From NCBI RefSeq assembly GCF_000725485.1, contig NZ_JOAG01000009.1, positions 124,001 to 188,000 of the forward strand: a DNA stretch of 64,000 nt, read 5' to 3'. The stretch's first letter is position 1. Every line of letters begins with the position of its first letter. Source of the stretch: Nonomuraea candida. Its GTDB lineage: Bacteria > Actinomycetota > Actinomycetes > Streptosporangiales > Streptosporangiaceae. Made by a program: the position numbers and the translations under genes. The notes beneath the pieces were generated by a model. The model made no database searches. It was not told where the DNA came from and saw nothing but the letters and a program-made list of their open reading frames with translations. Below, in pieces: positions 41,985 to 49,011 of the stretch.

Positions 41985-43085
41985 TCAGGGCCGGGGTGGT
42001 GGCGCGGTGGACTCGCGCAGCACCAGGGCGGGCGGGGTGAGCGCGGGCGCGGGCTGCTCGCCGCCGGTCAGCTCGGCCACCGCCGCGTGGAAGCAGGCCC
42101 GGCCCAGGCCCGCGAAGTCCATCCGCACGGTGGTCAGGGCAGGCGTCCAGTACGCCGAGCCGGGGATGTCGTCGAACCCGACGATGCTCACCTGCCCGGG
42201 CACGTCCTTGCCCGCGTCGTACAAGGCCCGGCGCACGCCCTGCGCGATGTCGTCGTTGCCGCACAGGATCGCGGTGACCGCGGGGTCGGCGGCCAGCCGC
42301 TGCCCGGCGGCGTACGCGGAACGGAGGTCCCAGCCGCACGCCAGTACCCCGGGAATCTCGGCCCCGGCCGCCCGCAACGCATCACGCCACCCCGCCAGCC
42401 GCCCGCCGGGCGCGCCGTCGTCCACCGGCCGGCCGGACGGGGCTCCGCCCTCGGACGGGATGGCCACGTGGTGGACGGTGCGGTGGCCGAGCTCCAGCAG
42501 GTGGCGGGTGGCGTCGGCGGCGGCGCGGCGCTCGTCGAGGGCGATGGCGACCCGGCCCCGGTCGGGCGCGGCCGGCTCGGCGGCGGCGACGGCGGGCACG
42601 TGCTCGGGCAGCGCCTCCAGCACCGCCACGCCCAGGGGGTCGAACGCGATCACCACCACCCCGCCCGCGCTGGCGTCGCTGACGTAGTCGACGGTCTGCT
42701 TCACCTCGGCGGGCTCGGCCGACTCCACGACCCTGATCCCCATCGCCATGCCCTCGGCCCTGGCGGCCTCCTCCAGGCCCTGGAGGGTGGCGGCGTAGCC
42801 GTACAGGACGGTGTTGGAGGTGACGGCGGTGATGCCGCGGGCGCGCCCCAGGCTCAGGGCGCGCGCCGCCCGGCTGGGCCGGAACCCGAGCCGCTCGATC
42901 GCCTCCAGCACCGCCGTCCGCGTCTCGGGCCGCACCCGGGGCGACTCGTTGAGCACGCGCGAGACGGTCTGGTATGACACCCCGGCGGCCGCGGCGACGT
43001 CCCGGATGCTGGGCGCGGCACCGCCCCGGGCACCGCCGCGAGCGGCGGGACGGGGGGCGCGTCGAGGAGTCGCAGTCACGATCAC
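41985..43085 (-). CDS. LacI-family repressor of the alpha-galactoside operon
   Basis: A 366-residue regulator. The helix-turn-helix is Ser-Ile-Arg-Asp-Val-Ala-Ala-Ala-Ala-Gly-Val-Ser-Tyr-Gln-Thr-Val-Ser-Arg-Val-Leu-Asn, then the hinge helix Ser-Arg-Ala-Ala-Arg-Ala-Leu. A periplasmic-binding-like sensor domain follows with Cys-Gly-Asn-Asp-Asp-Ile-Ala. A Gly/Ala-rich N-terminal tail of about 25 residues precedes the DNA-binding domain. The GTG at 43085 or 43079 may start it. It lies upstream of the operon on the same strand, 197 bp from the alpha-galactosidase gene. Confidence 0.88.
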   Translation of the reverse strand: MIVTATPRRAPRPAARGGARGGAAPSIRDVAAAAGVSYQTVSRVLNESPRVRPETRTAVLEAIERLGFRPSRAARALSLGRARGITAVTSNTVLYGYAATLQGLEEAARAEGMAMGIRVVESAEPAEVKQTVDYVSDASAGGVVVIAFDPLGVAVLEALPEHVPAVAAAEPAAPDRGRVAIALDERRAAADATRHLLELGHRTVHHVAIPSEGGAPSGRPVDDGAPGGRLAGWRDALRAAGAEIPGVLACGWDLRSAYAAGQRLAADPAVTAILCGNDDIAQGVRRALYDAGKDVPGQVSIVGFDDIPGSAYWTPALTTVRMDFAGLGRACFHAAVAELTGGEQPAPALTPPALVLRESTAPPPRP

Positions 43086-43150
43086 ATCGTAGGACGCCCC
43101 CTCGACCATCCCTCGCCTCCCGGCCCCCGGACCGGGGAGGCTGGCGGGGG

Positions 43151-43609
43151 TCAGGCGTAGTGGCGGTAGATGGCGCGGGCGGCGCAGGCGGGTTTGGGGG
43201 AGCCGTCGATCTCGACGGTGAAGTCCATGACCGTCTGCACGCCGCCGCCCGGCACGTCCTCCACCGAGACGACCGTGCCGGCCAGCCTGATCCGGGCGCC
43301 CACCTTGACCGGGGCGGGGAAGCGCACCCTGTCCAGGCCGTAGTTGAGGCCCATCGTGACGCCACGGACCTGCAGCAGCTCCGTGAACAGCGGGATGACC
43401 AGGGAGAGCGTGAGGTAGCCGTGCGCGATCGTGCCGCCGAACGGGCCGTCCTTCGCGCGTTCGGCGTCCGTGTGGATCCACTGGTGGTCGTTGGTGGCGT
43501 CGGCGAAGGTGTTCACCCGGTCCTGGGTGATCTCCAGCCAGGAGCTGTGGCCCAGGTCGCGGCCGGCCAGGGCCTTCAGCTCCGTCAGGCCGTTCACGGT
43601 GGTGGTCAT
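43151..43609 (-). CDS. MaoC-family dehydratase
   Basis: A 152-residue hot-dog-fold hydratase. Asp-Ala-Thr-Asn-Asp-His-Gln-Trp-Ile-His-Thr-Asp holds the catalytic Asp/His pair and Gly-Thr-Ile-Ala-His-Gly-Tyr-Leu-Thr-Leu the second motif. MaoC enzymes hydrate enoyl-CoA thioesters. Its ATG overlaps the stop of the amidohydrolase gene. It suggests a CoA-linked aromatic or fatty-acid breakdown route together with the PaaX-type regulator. Confidence 0.87.
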   Translation of the reverse strand: MTTTVNGLTELKALAGRDLGHSSWLEITQDRVNTFADATNDHQWIHTDAERAKDGPFGGTIAHGYLTLSLVIPLFTELLQVRGVTMGLNYGLDRVRFPAPVKVGARIRLAGTVVSVEDVPGGGVQTVMDFTVEIDGSPKPACAARAIYRHYA

Positions 43610-44478
43610 GGCGCGGTCTCCTTCAGTCCGAGCAGGCGGGCGGCGTTGTCCTTGAGGATCTTGGGGCGGACCTCGGGCTTGATGTCGAGGGCGGCGAAGT
43701 CGGCCAGCCACCGGTCCGGGGTGATCACGGGATAGTCGGAGCCGAACAGCACCTTGTCCTGCAGCAGGCTGTTGGCGTACCGGACGAGCTGCGGCGGGAA
43801 GTACTTCGGCGACCAGCCGGACAGGTCGATGTGCACCGACGGCTTGTGCGTGGCCACCGCCAGCGCCTCGTCCTGCCAGGGGAACGACGGATGCGCCAGG
43901 ATGATCTTCAGGTGCGGGAAGTCGGCGGCGACGTCGTCCACCAGCATCGGGTTGGAGTGCCTGAGCCTGATCCCGGCCCCGCCGGGCACCCCCGCGCCGA
44001 TGCCGGTCTGCCCGGTGTGGAACAACGCGATCGCGCCCAGCTCCTCGATCACCTCGTACAGCGGGTAGGCCATCCGGTCGTCCGGGTCGAAGCCCTGGAG
44101 GCTGGGGTGGAACTTGAAGCCCCGCACCCCGTGCTCGGTGACCAGGCGGCGGGCCTCCCGCGCGCCCGCCCGGCCCTTGTGCGGGTCCACGCTGCCGAAC
44201 GGGATCAGCACGTCGGGATGGGCGGCGCAGGACTCGGCGACCTCCTCGTTGGAGATGCGCGGATGGCCGGTGGCGTGCTCGGCGTCCACGGTGAACACCA
44301 CGGCGGCCATCCTCCGCTCCCGGTAGTAGGCGGCCATCCGGTCGATGGAGGGCCGCTCGTGGGAGCCGAAGTAGCCGGCCGAGGCGCCGAACAGCTCCGG
44401 GCTGAGCGAGGTGTGCCCGTCCCTGGAGATCTCGGCGTGGGTGTGCACGTCGATGGCCGTCAGCTCGGCGAGGTCCAT
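43606..44478 (-). CDS. amidohydrolase (decarboxylase-type, ACMSD-like)
   Basis: A protein of about 290 residues from the amidohydrolase 2 family. Ile-Asp-Val-His-Thr-His near the N-terminus gives the first metal pair; Gly-Phe-Lys-Phe-His-Pro, Ile-Leu-Ala-His-Pro-Ser and Phe-Gly-Ser-Asp-Tyr-Pro supply the rest. Relatives decarboxylate or hydrate aromatic acids or hydrolyse lactones. The start lies inside tandem repeats: ATG 44478, ATG 44490 and GTG 44502 are all in frame, and 44478 gives the family-like N-terminus. It is coupled to the MaoC gene and divergent from the PaaX-type regulator. Confidence 0.82.
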   Translation of the reverse strand: MDLAELTAIDVHTHAEISRDGHTSLSPELFGASAGYFGSHERPSIDRMAAYYRERRMAAVVFTVDAEHATGHPRISNEEVAESCAAHPDVLIPFGSVDPHKGRAGAREARRLVTEHGVRGFKFHPSLQGFDPDDRMAYPLYEVIEELGAIALFHTGQTGIGAGVPGGAGIRLRHSNPMLVDDVAADFPHLKIILAHPSFPWQDEALAVATHKPSVHIDLSGWSPKYFPPQLVRYANSLLQDKVLFGSDYPVITPDRWLADFAALDIKPEVRPKILKDNAARLLGLKETAP

Positions 44479-44620
44479 GGCGGGGTTCATGGCGGGGTTC
44501 ACGACGTCCGGGCCTTCCGTTCGGCGGGGTTCACGACGTCCGGGCCTTCCGTTCGGCGGGGTTCACGGCGGCCGGGCCCTTCGCTCGCCGGGGTTTCGTG
44601 GCGGCGTTCACGAGGGCGGG
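44479..44620. repeat. tandem 32-bp repeats at the amidohydrolase 5' end
   Basis: Two exact 32-bp copies start at 44491 and 44523, a diverged copy at 44555 and a decayed one after that; a 12-bp piece at 44479 is a partial copy. Read on the minus strand, each copy carries GTGAACCCCGCC, so the array multiplies possible start codons and spaces the gene from its promoter. Confidence 0.85.
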
Positions 44621-44684
44621 GCCTGCCGCGCGATGCCTGCGTTGCCGGACACCTTCATGGGCGTCACCTCACGGAGGAAATGTG

Positions 44685-44718
44685 GGGCAAAAATGCGACT
44701 CGCGGCAAAGTTTTGCCC
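44685..44718. promoter_or_regulatory. inverted repeat GGGCAAAA-N18-TTTTGCCC
   Basis: Perfect 8-bp arms 18 bp apart. The right arm overlaps the -35 of the PaaX-type gene promoter. A likely site for self-repression and for control of the divergent operon. Confidence 0.5.
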
Positions 44719-44741
44719 AAGATGGCCCGTCCGTCTACCCT
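44713..44741 (+). promoter_or_regulatory. promoter of a leaderless transcript (TTGCCC-N17-TACCCT)
   Basis: TTGCCC 44713-44718 and TACCCT 44736-44741 are 17 bp apart. The GTG start of the PaaX-type gene follows six bases after the -10, so the transcript probably begins at the start codon itself. No ribosome binding site is visible, in agreement. Confidence 0.55.
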
Positions 44742-44747
44742 CGGGCT

Positions 44748-45605
44748 GTGACTTTCCCGGCCGGAGGACCGCCGGGCGAGGGCGACCGCCCCGGGCAGCT
44801 CCCGTCCCCGCGCCCCCAGTCGCTGATGCTCAGCTTCCTCGGCATCCACGTCCTGGGCCGCGACGTCGCCGTCTCGGCCGGCAGCGTCATCGACGTGTTC
44901 GCCCGGCTGGGCGTGACGGAGGAGGCGGTGCGCTCGACGCTCACCCGGATGGCCAGGCGGGGGCTGCTGGCGCGGCACCGTACGGGGCGCAGGACGTATT
45001 TCGGGCTCACCGCGCGCGCCACCGACGTGCTGGAGGACGGCCGGCGGCGGGTCTGGGAGACCGGCGCGGTCAACCGCGACCGGGACGGCGTCTGGACGCT
45101 CGTGGGCTTCTCCCTGCCCGACAGCCGCCGCGACCTCCGCCACGACCTGCGCTCCCGGCTCGGCTGGGCCGGCTTCGGGCTGCTGCAGAGCGGCCTGTGG
45201 ATCGCCCCCGGCGTCAAGGACGTCGGCCCCATCGTCGCCGACCTGGGCCTGGGCGACCACGTCACCGTGCTGACCGCCCGCGCGGCCGGGCCGACCGGGC
45301 CGGCCGACCTCGTGCGCCGGGCGTTCGACATCGAGCGCATCGCCGCCCGCCACCGCGCCTTCCTCGACCGCTGGGACACCCCCGCCCCGCAGGCCGCGCT
45401 GCCCGACGACCTGGCCCGCCAGCTCCTCCTGCACACCGACTGGCTGCACCTCGTCCGCCAGGACCCGCACCTGCCCGCCGAGCACCTGCCGCGCGACTGG
45501 CCCGCCATCCGGGCCGAGCGGGTCTTCCGCACCCTGGCCCGCGCGTACGAGGGGCCGGCGCGCGAGGTGGCCGGCGCCCTCCTGGACGAGCTGCCCCTGG
45601 GGTGA
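44748..45605 (+). CDS. PaaX-family regulator
   Basis: A 285-residue regulator. The N-terminal winged helix contains Ala-Arg-Leu-Gly-Val-Thr-Glu-Glu-Ala-Val-Arg-Ser-Thr-Leu-Thr-Arg-Met, close to PaaX; the central domain has Leu-Gly-Trp-Ala-Gly-Phe-Gly and a Trp-rich C-terminal helical part. PaaX-type repressors respond to aryl-CoA thioesters such as phenylacetyl-CoA. The GTG at 44748 is leaderless. No paa degradation genes are nearby, so the regulon may be the divergent amidohydrolase/MaoC pair. Confidence 0.87.
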   Translation: MTFPAGGPPGEGDRPGQLPSPRPQSLMLSFLGIHVLGRDVAVSAGSVIDVFARLGVTEEAVRSTLTRMARRGLLARHRTGRRTYFGLTARATDVLEDGRRRVWETGAVNRDRDGVWTLVGFSLPDSRRDLRHDLRSRLGWAGFGLLQSGLWIAPGVKDVGPIVADLGLGDHVTVLTARAAGPTGPADLVRRAFDIERIAARHRAFLDRWDTPAPQAALPDDLARQLLLHTDWLHLVRQDPHLPAEHLPRDWPAIRAERVFRTLARAYEGPAREVAGALLDELPLG

Positions 45606-45710
45606 CCGGGGCCTCCGGCGAAGATCTCGTTTCTGGCGTGAGCAGCGGATACGTGGGCAGGGGCCGTGATGACGGCGCTTTCGAGCGACCACGACCGACA
45701 GGACGGCGAC

Positions 45711-46181
45711 ATGACTTCAGTACCCGGTCCGCACCAGCCTGACAGGCCCGGCGGTCCCGTACCGTCCGAGCCGCCGGAGACGACGGTGGAGGCCGAGATC
45801 GGACGGGTCAGGGAGCCCGCGCGCCTGCTGCGCGTGAGCACCATGGCGCGCTCGCTGCTCGACGAGGCCCGCGGGTTGTCGCTGGACGAGCACGCCCGCG
45901 ACCAGCTCCAGCTCATCCACACGCGGGCGGTCGAGGAGATCGGCGCCTCGGTGGCGCCCGAACTGCGCGAGGAGTTGCAGCGGCTGCTCCCGCATCCGTC
46001 GGAGGACCTCAGCCAGGCCGAGCTGAGGATCCTGCAGAGCCAGCTCGTCGGCTGGCTGGAAGGGGTCTTTCAGGGCATCAGGGTCGGGCTGACCCTCCAG
46101 CAGGCGGCCCGGCCGGACCTGCCGCCCGGCGTCCGGCCCCATCCGGCCCCGCCGCCCGGGGGCAGCGGCCCCTACCTCTGA
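45711..46181 (+). CDS. bpa: bacterial proteasome activator
   Basis: A 156-residue four-helix protein matching Bpa/PafE. It has Arg-Val-Arg-Glu-Pro-Ala-Arg-Leu-Leu-Arg-Val-Ser-Thr-Met near residue 35, Leu-Ile-His-Thr-Arg-Ala-Val-Glu-Glu-Ile, and Ala-Glu-Leu-Arg-Ile-Leu-Gln-Ser-Gln-Leu-Val-Gly-Trp-Leu-Glu-Gly. The C-terminus Gly-Pro-Tyr-Leu corresponds to the Gly-Gln-Tyr-Leu tail that docks into the 20S proteasome and opens its gate. Bpa forms a dodecameric ring that feeds unfolded proteins without ATP. It is a lone gene here; no proteasome genes are in the window. ATG 45711. Confidence 0.88.
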   Translation: MTSVPGPHQPDRPGGPVPSEPPETTVEAEIGRVREPARLLRVSTMARSLLDEARGLSLDEHARDQLQLIHTRAVEEIGASVAPELREELQRLLPHPSEDLSQAELRILQSQLVGWLEGVFQGIRVGLTLQQAARPDLPPGVRPHPAPPPGGSGPYL

Positions 46182-46221
46182 GCGAGCGGGCCCGTCCGGG
46201 CGGCCGGTCCGGCCGGCTCAG

Positions 46222-46273
46222 GGCGGCTCGTTCGGGCGGCTCGTTCGGGCGGCTGGTTCGGGCGGCTCGTTCA
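46222..46273. repeat. four 13-bp tandem repeats at a gene 3' end
   Basis: GGCGGCTCGTTCG is repeated at 46222, 46235, 46248 and 46261 with one or two changes. The last copy runs into the stop codon of the serine hydrolase gene. Confidence 0.85.
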
Positions 46274-47440
46274 CGCGGCGCAGCGGTGGACGGTCTCGAT
46301 GAGGGGCCTGACCCGGTCGTCGCAGCCCTCGATCAGCTCGGTCATCCGGTTGGGCACGTACGCGAAGCCCAGCTCGTTGTCCGGGTCGGCGTAGGCGAAC
46401 ACGCCCGTGACGCCGGGGTGGCCGAACGCCGTGGGGGAGCAGTCGCCCGGCCACATCGGACCGCCGGGGAGCAGGAAGCCGCGGCCGTACGAGGTGTGGC
46501 AGCGCAGGACCAGGTCCATGCCGCTGGCCTCGACGGTCCTGGCCCGGTCGGCCGTCTCCGGGCGCAGCAGCCGGATGCCGTCCACCTCGCCGATGAGCGC
46601 CGCGTACAGGCGGGCGAGCCCGGCCGCGTTGCCCGCGCCGCCGAACGAGGGGATCTCGGCCTGCGGGATGGCCGCCGCCGAGAACGGGTCGCCCAGCAGG
46701 CTGACGCTGCCGAACGTGGAGCGGTGGAACAGGGAGCGGGGGTCGCAGATGGCGCGGTTCAGGCCCGTCAGGCGCGGGTCGTCGCGGCCCTTGAGCAACT
46801 GCTCCACCGTGGGCGGCACCAGGTCGGCCACCTTGCGCTCCGCGCCGCCGGGCAGGCCGATGTGCAGGTCGAGGCCGAGCGGCGCGGCGATCTCGGTGGC
46901 GAAGAAGCGCCGCACCGACATGCCCGTGACCCGGCGCACGACCTCGCCCACCAGCCAGCCCATGGTCAGGCAGTGGTAGCCGTGCGCCTGCCCCGGCCGC
47001 CACGCCGGCCTGGCGGCGGCCAGCGCCCGGCTCACGGCCGTGCCCTGCTCGATGTCCACCAGGGTGAGCGGCGGATCGACGGCCACCACGCCCGACCGGT
47101 GCCCCAGCACCCACCGCAGCGGGATGTCCGCCTTCCCCGCGGCGGCGAACTCCGGCCAGTAGCCGGCGATCGGCGCGTCCAGGTCGAGCAGCCCGCGATC
47201 GACCAGCACCATCGCGGCGGCGGCGACCAGCCCCTTGGTGGCCGAGGCCAGCAGCGCGATCGTGTCGCACCGCCACGCGACCCCCTCGCCCGCCCACCCG
47301 CCCCACAGCTCGACGACCGGCCGGCCGCGCTGGTAGACGGCCAGGGAGGCGCCCAGCTCCCTGCCCTGGTCGAAGTTGCGGGCGAACGCCTCGCGCACCG
47401 GGCCGTAGCGGGGCTCGCACCTCCCGTGGATCTCGTACAC
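46271..47440 (-). CDS. serine hydrolase (class C beta-lactamase family)
   Basis: A 389-residue member of the beta-lactamase/EstB/LACTB family. Ser-Ala-Thr-Lys gives the nucleophile and general base; Gly-Tyr-His-Cys carries the conserved Tyr; Phe-Gly-His-Pro-Gly-Val-Thr-Gly replaces the Lys-Thr-Gly box by a His-containing one, typical of esterase-like members. There is no signal peptide, so it is a cytoplasmic esterase or peptidase rather than a resistance enzyme. GTG 47440 has GGAGGGGG upstream. Confidence 0.85.
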   Translation of the reverse strand: MYEIHGRCEPRYGPVREAFARNFDQGRELGASLAVYQRGRPVVELWGGWAGEGVAWRCDTIALLASATKGLVAAAAMVLVDRGLLDLDAPIAGYWPEFAAAGKADIPLRWVLGHRSGVVAVDPPLTLVDIEQGTAVSRALAAARPAWRPGQAHGYHCLTMGWLVGEVVRRVTGMSVRRFFATEIAAPLGLDLHIGLPGGAERKVADLVPPTVEQLLKGRDDPRLTGLNRAICDPRSLFHRSTFGSVSLLGDPFSAAAIPQAEIPSFGGAGNAAGLARLYAALIGEVDGIRLLRPETADRARTVEASGMDLVLRCHTSYGRGFLLPGGPMWPGDCSPTAFGHPGVTGVFAYADPDNELGFAYVPNRMTELIEGCDDRVRPLIETVHRCAA

Positions 47441-47676
47441 GGCCCCCTCCTCACACCCCTTCGCCGCGCGGGTTACCGAAGGGGGTGGGTACCGAGCCGC
47501 CGGCGAGACGACCTACCGGCTACCCGGCAGGCCGCCGGTGAAACGGAGAGTGACGGGGCGGCGCGCCGACGCCGCGCAGGTGGTCGCCGAAACGGCGCCG
47601 GCGCGCCTGGTCTCCAGGTGCCCGAGGACGGCGCGGCAAACCTGCCCCCGGCCTCCGTCCCCGGGGTTGGAGCGGT

Positions 47677-48258
47677 CTAGGCGCCTTTGACCGCGTACGT
47701 CACCAGCGTCGTGAGGACGTCCCGGACCGATCGGCGGTCGCGCACGTCGCACAGCACGACCGGGATGTGCTCGCCCAGCCCGAGCGCCCGCCGTACCTTG
47801 CCCGGCTCGTACCTGCGGGCGCCGTCGAAGCAGTTGACGCCCACCACGAACGGGATCTCGCGCTGCTCGAAGTAGTCCACCGCCGGGAAGCAGTCCTGCA
47901 GCCGGCGGGTGTCGGCCAGGACGACGGCCCCGAGCGCGCCCAGCGCCAGCTCGTCCCACATGAACCAGAAGCGGTCCTGCCCCGGCGTGCCGAACAGGTA
48001 CAGCCACAACCCCTCGCGGATGGTGATGCGGCCGAAGTCCAGCGCGACGGTCGTGGTGACCTTGGACTCCACGCCCGAGGTGTCGTCCACCCCGATGCCC
48101 CGGTCGCTCAGCAGCTCCTCGGTGTGCAGCGGCCGGATCTCGCTGATCGTGCCGACCATCGTCGTCTTGCCGACGCCGAAACCGCCCGCGATGAGGATCT
48201 TGATGGCCAGGGCCGGAGCGACCGTGGCCGTCCCGGTCTCAAAGGCTGCGTAGCCCAT
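47677..48258 (-). CDS. cvnD: conservon GTPase (CvnD)
   Basis: A 193-residue Ras-like small GTPase. Ile-Ala-Gly-Gly-Phe-Gly-Val-Gly-Lys-Thr-Thr is the P-loop. Leu-Phe-Gly-Thr-Pro-Gly-Gln-Asp-Arg-Phe is the G3 box. Gly-Val-Asn-Cys-Phe-Asp stands for G4. It is the switch protein of the conservon, working at the inner membrane face with CvnA-C. The ATG at 48258 lies inside the end of cvnC (20-bp overlap), normal for conservons. No cytochrome P450 gene follows. Confidence 0.9.
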   Translation of the reverse strand: MGYAAFETGTATVAPALAIKILIAGGFGVGKTTMVGTISEIRPLHTEELLSDRGIGVDDTSGVESKVTTTVALDFGRITIREGLWLYLFGTPGQDRFWFMWDELALGALGAVVLADTRRLQDCFPAVDYFEQREIPFVVGVNCFDGARRYEPGKVRRALGLGEHIPVVLCDVRDRRSVRDVLTTLVTYAVKGA

Positions 48259-48589
48259 CCAGCACTTCCCTGTAGATGCGTTCATCGATCGCCTGCGCCA
48301 TGGGGCGCGGGCGTTCGATGCGGACCAGGCCGTCCCGCCGCAGGTCGCCCAGGATCACCCGGGTGATGTTGAGCGGGAGCCTGAGATGCGCCGCCACGTC
48401 GGCCACCGGCGTGGGCCGGCGGCACAGCGCGAGCACGGCGCGATGCTCGGGGATCAGGTCCGCGGGCTCGGCGGGGTCGCCGGCCGTCACGACGATGGCC
48501 ACCAGGTCGAACGACTCGCCCTGCGGGCGCGCCCTGCCCCCGGTCAGCCCGTACAGCCGGATCAGCGGCCCGGGATCCTCCCCGGTCAT
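48239..48589 (-). CDS. cvnC: conservon DUF742 protein (CvnC)
   Basis: A 116-residue DUF742 protein with a winged-helix-like fold: Arg-Leu-Tyr-Gly-Leu-Thr-Gly-Gly-Arg-Ala, then Ile-Pro-Glu-His-Arg-Ala-Val-Leu and Leu-Asn-Ile-Thr-Arg-Val-Ile-Leu-Gly-Asp-Leu. It bridges the roadblock protein and the GTPase in conservon complexes. The ATG overlaps the cvnB stop (ATGA). Confidence 0.9.
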   Translation of the reverse strand: MTGEDPGPLIRLYGLTGGRARPQGESFDLVAIVVTAGDPAEPADLIPEHRAVLALCRRPTPVADVAAHLRLPLNITRVILGDLRRDGLVRIERPRPMAQAIDERIYREVLDGLRSL

Positions 48590-49011
48590 GGTCTCGCGCC
48601 GTTCCAGGCGGGTGCCGGTGCCGCTCCCCTCGGATTCGCGGAGAGGTGCTCGCCGACCCTCTTGACCATCAGCGCCATCTCGTACGTGACCATGCCCAGC
48701 TCCGCGTCGCCCGCGGCGAGCACGGCCAGCCGGGCGCCCTGGCCGGCGGCGGTGACGAAGAGGAAGCCCTCCTCCATCTCGATGATCGTCTGCCGTACGC
48801 CGCCCAGCCCGAAGTGCCGGCCCGCCCCCATGGCGAGGCTGTGGCTGCCGGCGGAGATGGCCGACAGGTGCTCGGCGTCCTCCCTGGTCAGGCCGCGGGA
48901 GCTGCCCATGGACAGCCCGTCGGCGGACAGCACGATCGCGTGCCGGATGCCGGGCACCCGCTGGATGAGGTCGTCGAGCAGCCAGCTCAGTTCGCTTCTG
49001 GCGTCAGGCAT
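48586..49011 (-). CDS. cvnB: conservon roadblock/LC7 protein (CvnB)
   Basis: A 141-residue roadblock/LC7 protein: Ser-Trp-Leu-Leu-Asp-Asp-Leu-Ile-Gln-Arg-Val-Pro-Gly-Ile-Arg-His-Ala at the start and Leu-Ala-Val-Leu-Ala-Ala-Gly-Asp-Ala-Glu-Leu-Gly in the core. These proteins act as GTPase-activating or scaffolding partners of the CvnD-type switch. It overlaps cvnA by 8 bp and cvnC by 4 bp. Confidence 0.9.
   Translation of the reverse strand: MPDARSELSWLLDDLIQRVPGIRHAIVLSADGLSMGSSRGLTREDAEHLSAISAGSHSLAMGAGRHFGLGGVRQTIIEMEEGFLFVTAAGQGARLAVLAAGDAELGMVTYEMALMVKRVGEHLSANPRGAAPAPAWNGARP

Noticed and set aside
46222..46273. Possible CRISPR array (also 6197-6240, 24063-24115 and 44479-44620)
   Set aside because: Units are directly adjacent with no unique spacers and no cas genes occur in the window; these are simple tandem duplications.
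46271..47440. Serine hydrolase as a secreted beta-lactamase resistance gene
   Set aside because: No signal peptide and no Lys-Thr-Gly box; it fits the esterase-like members of the family.
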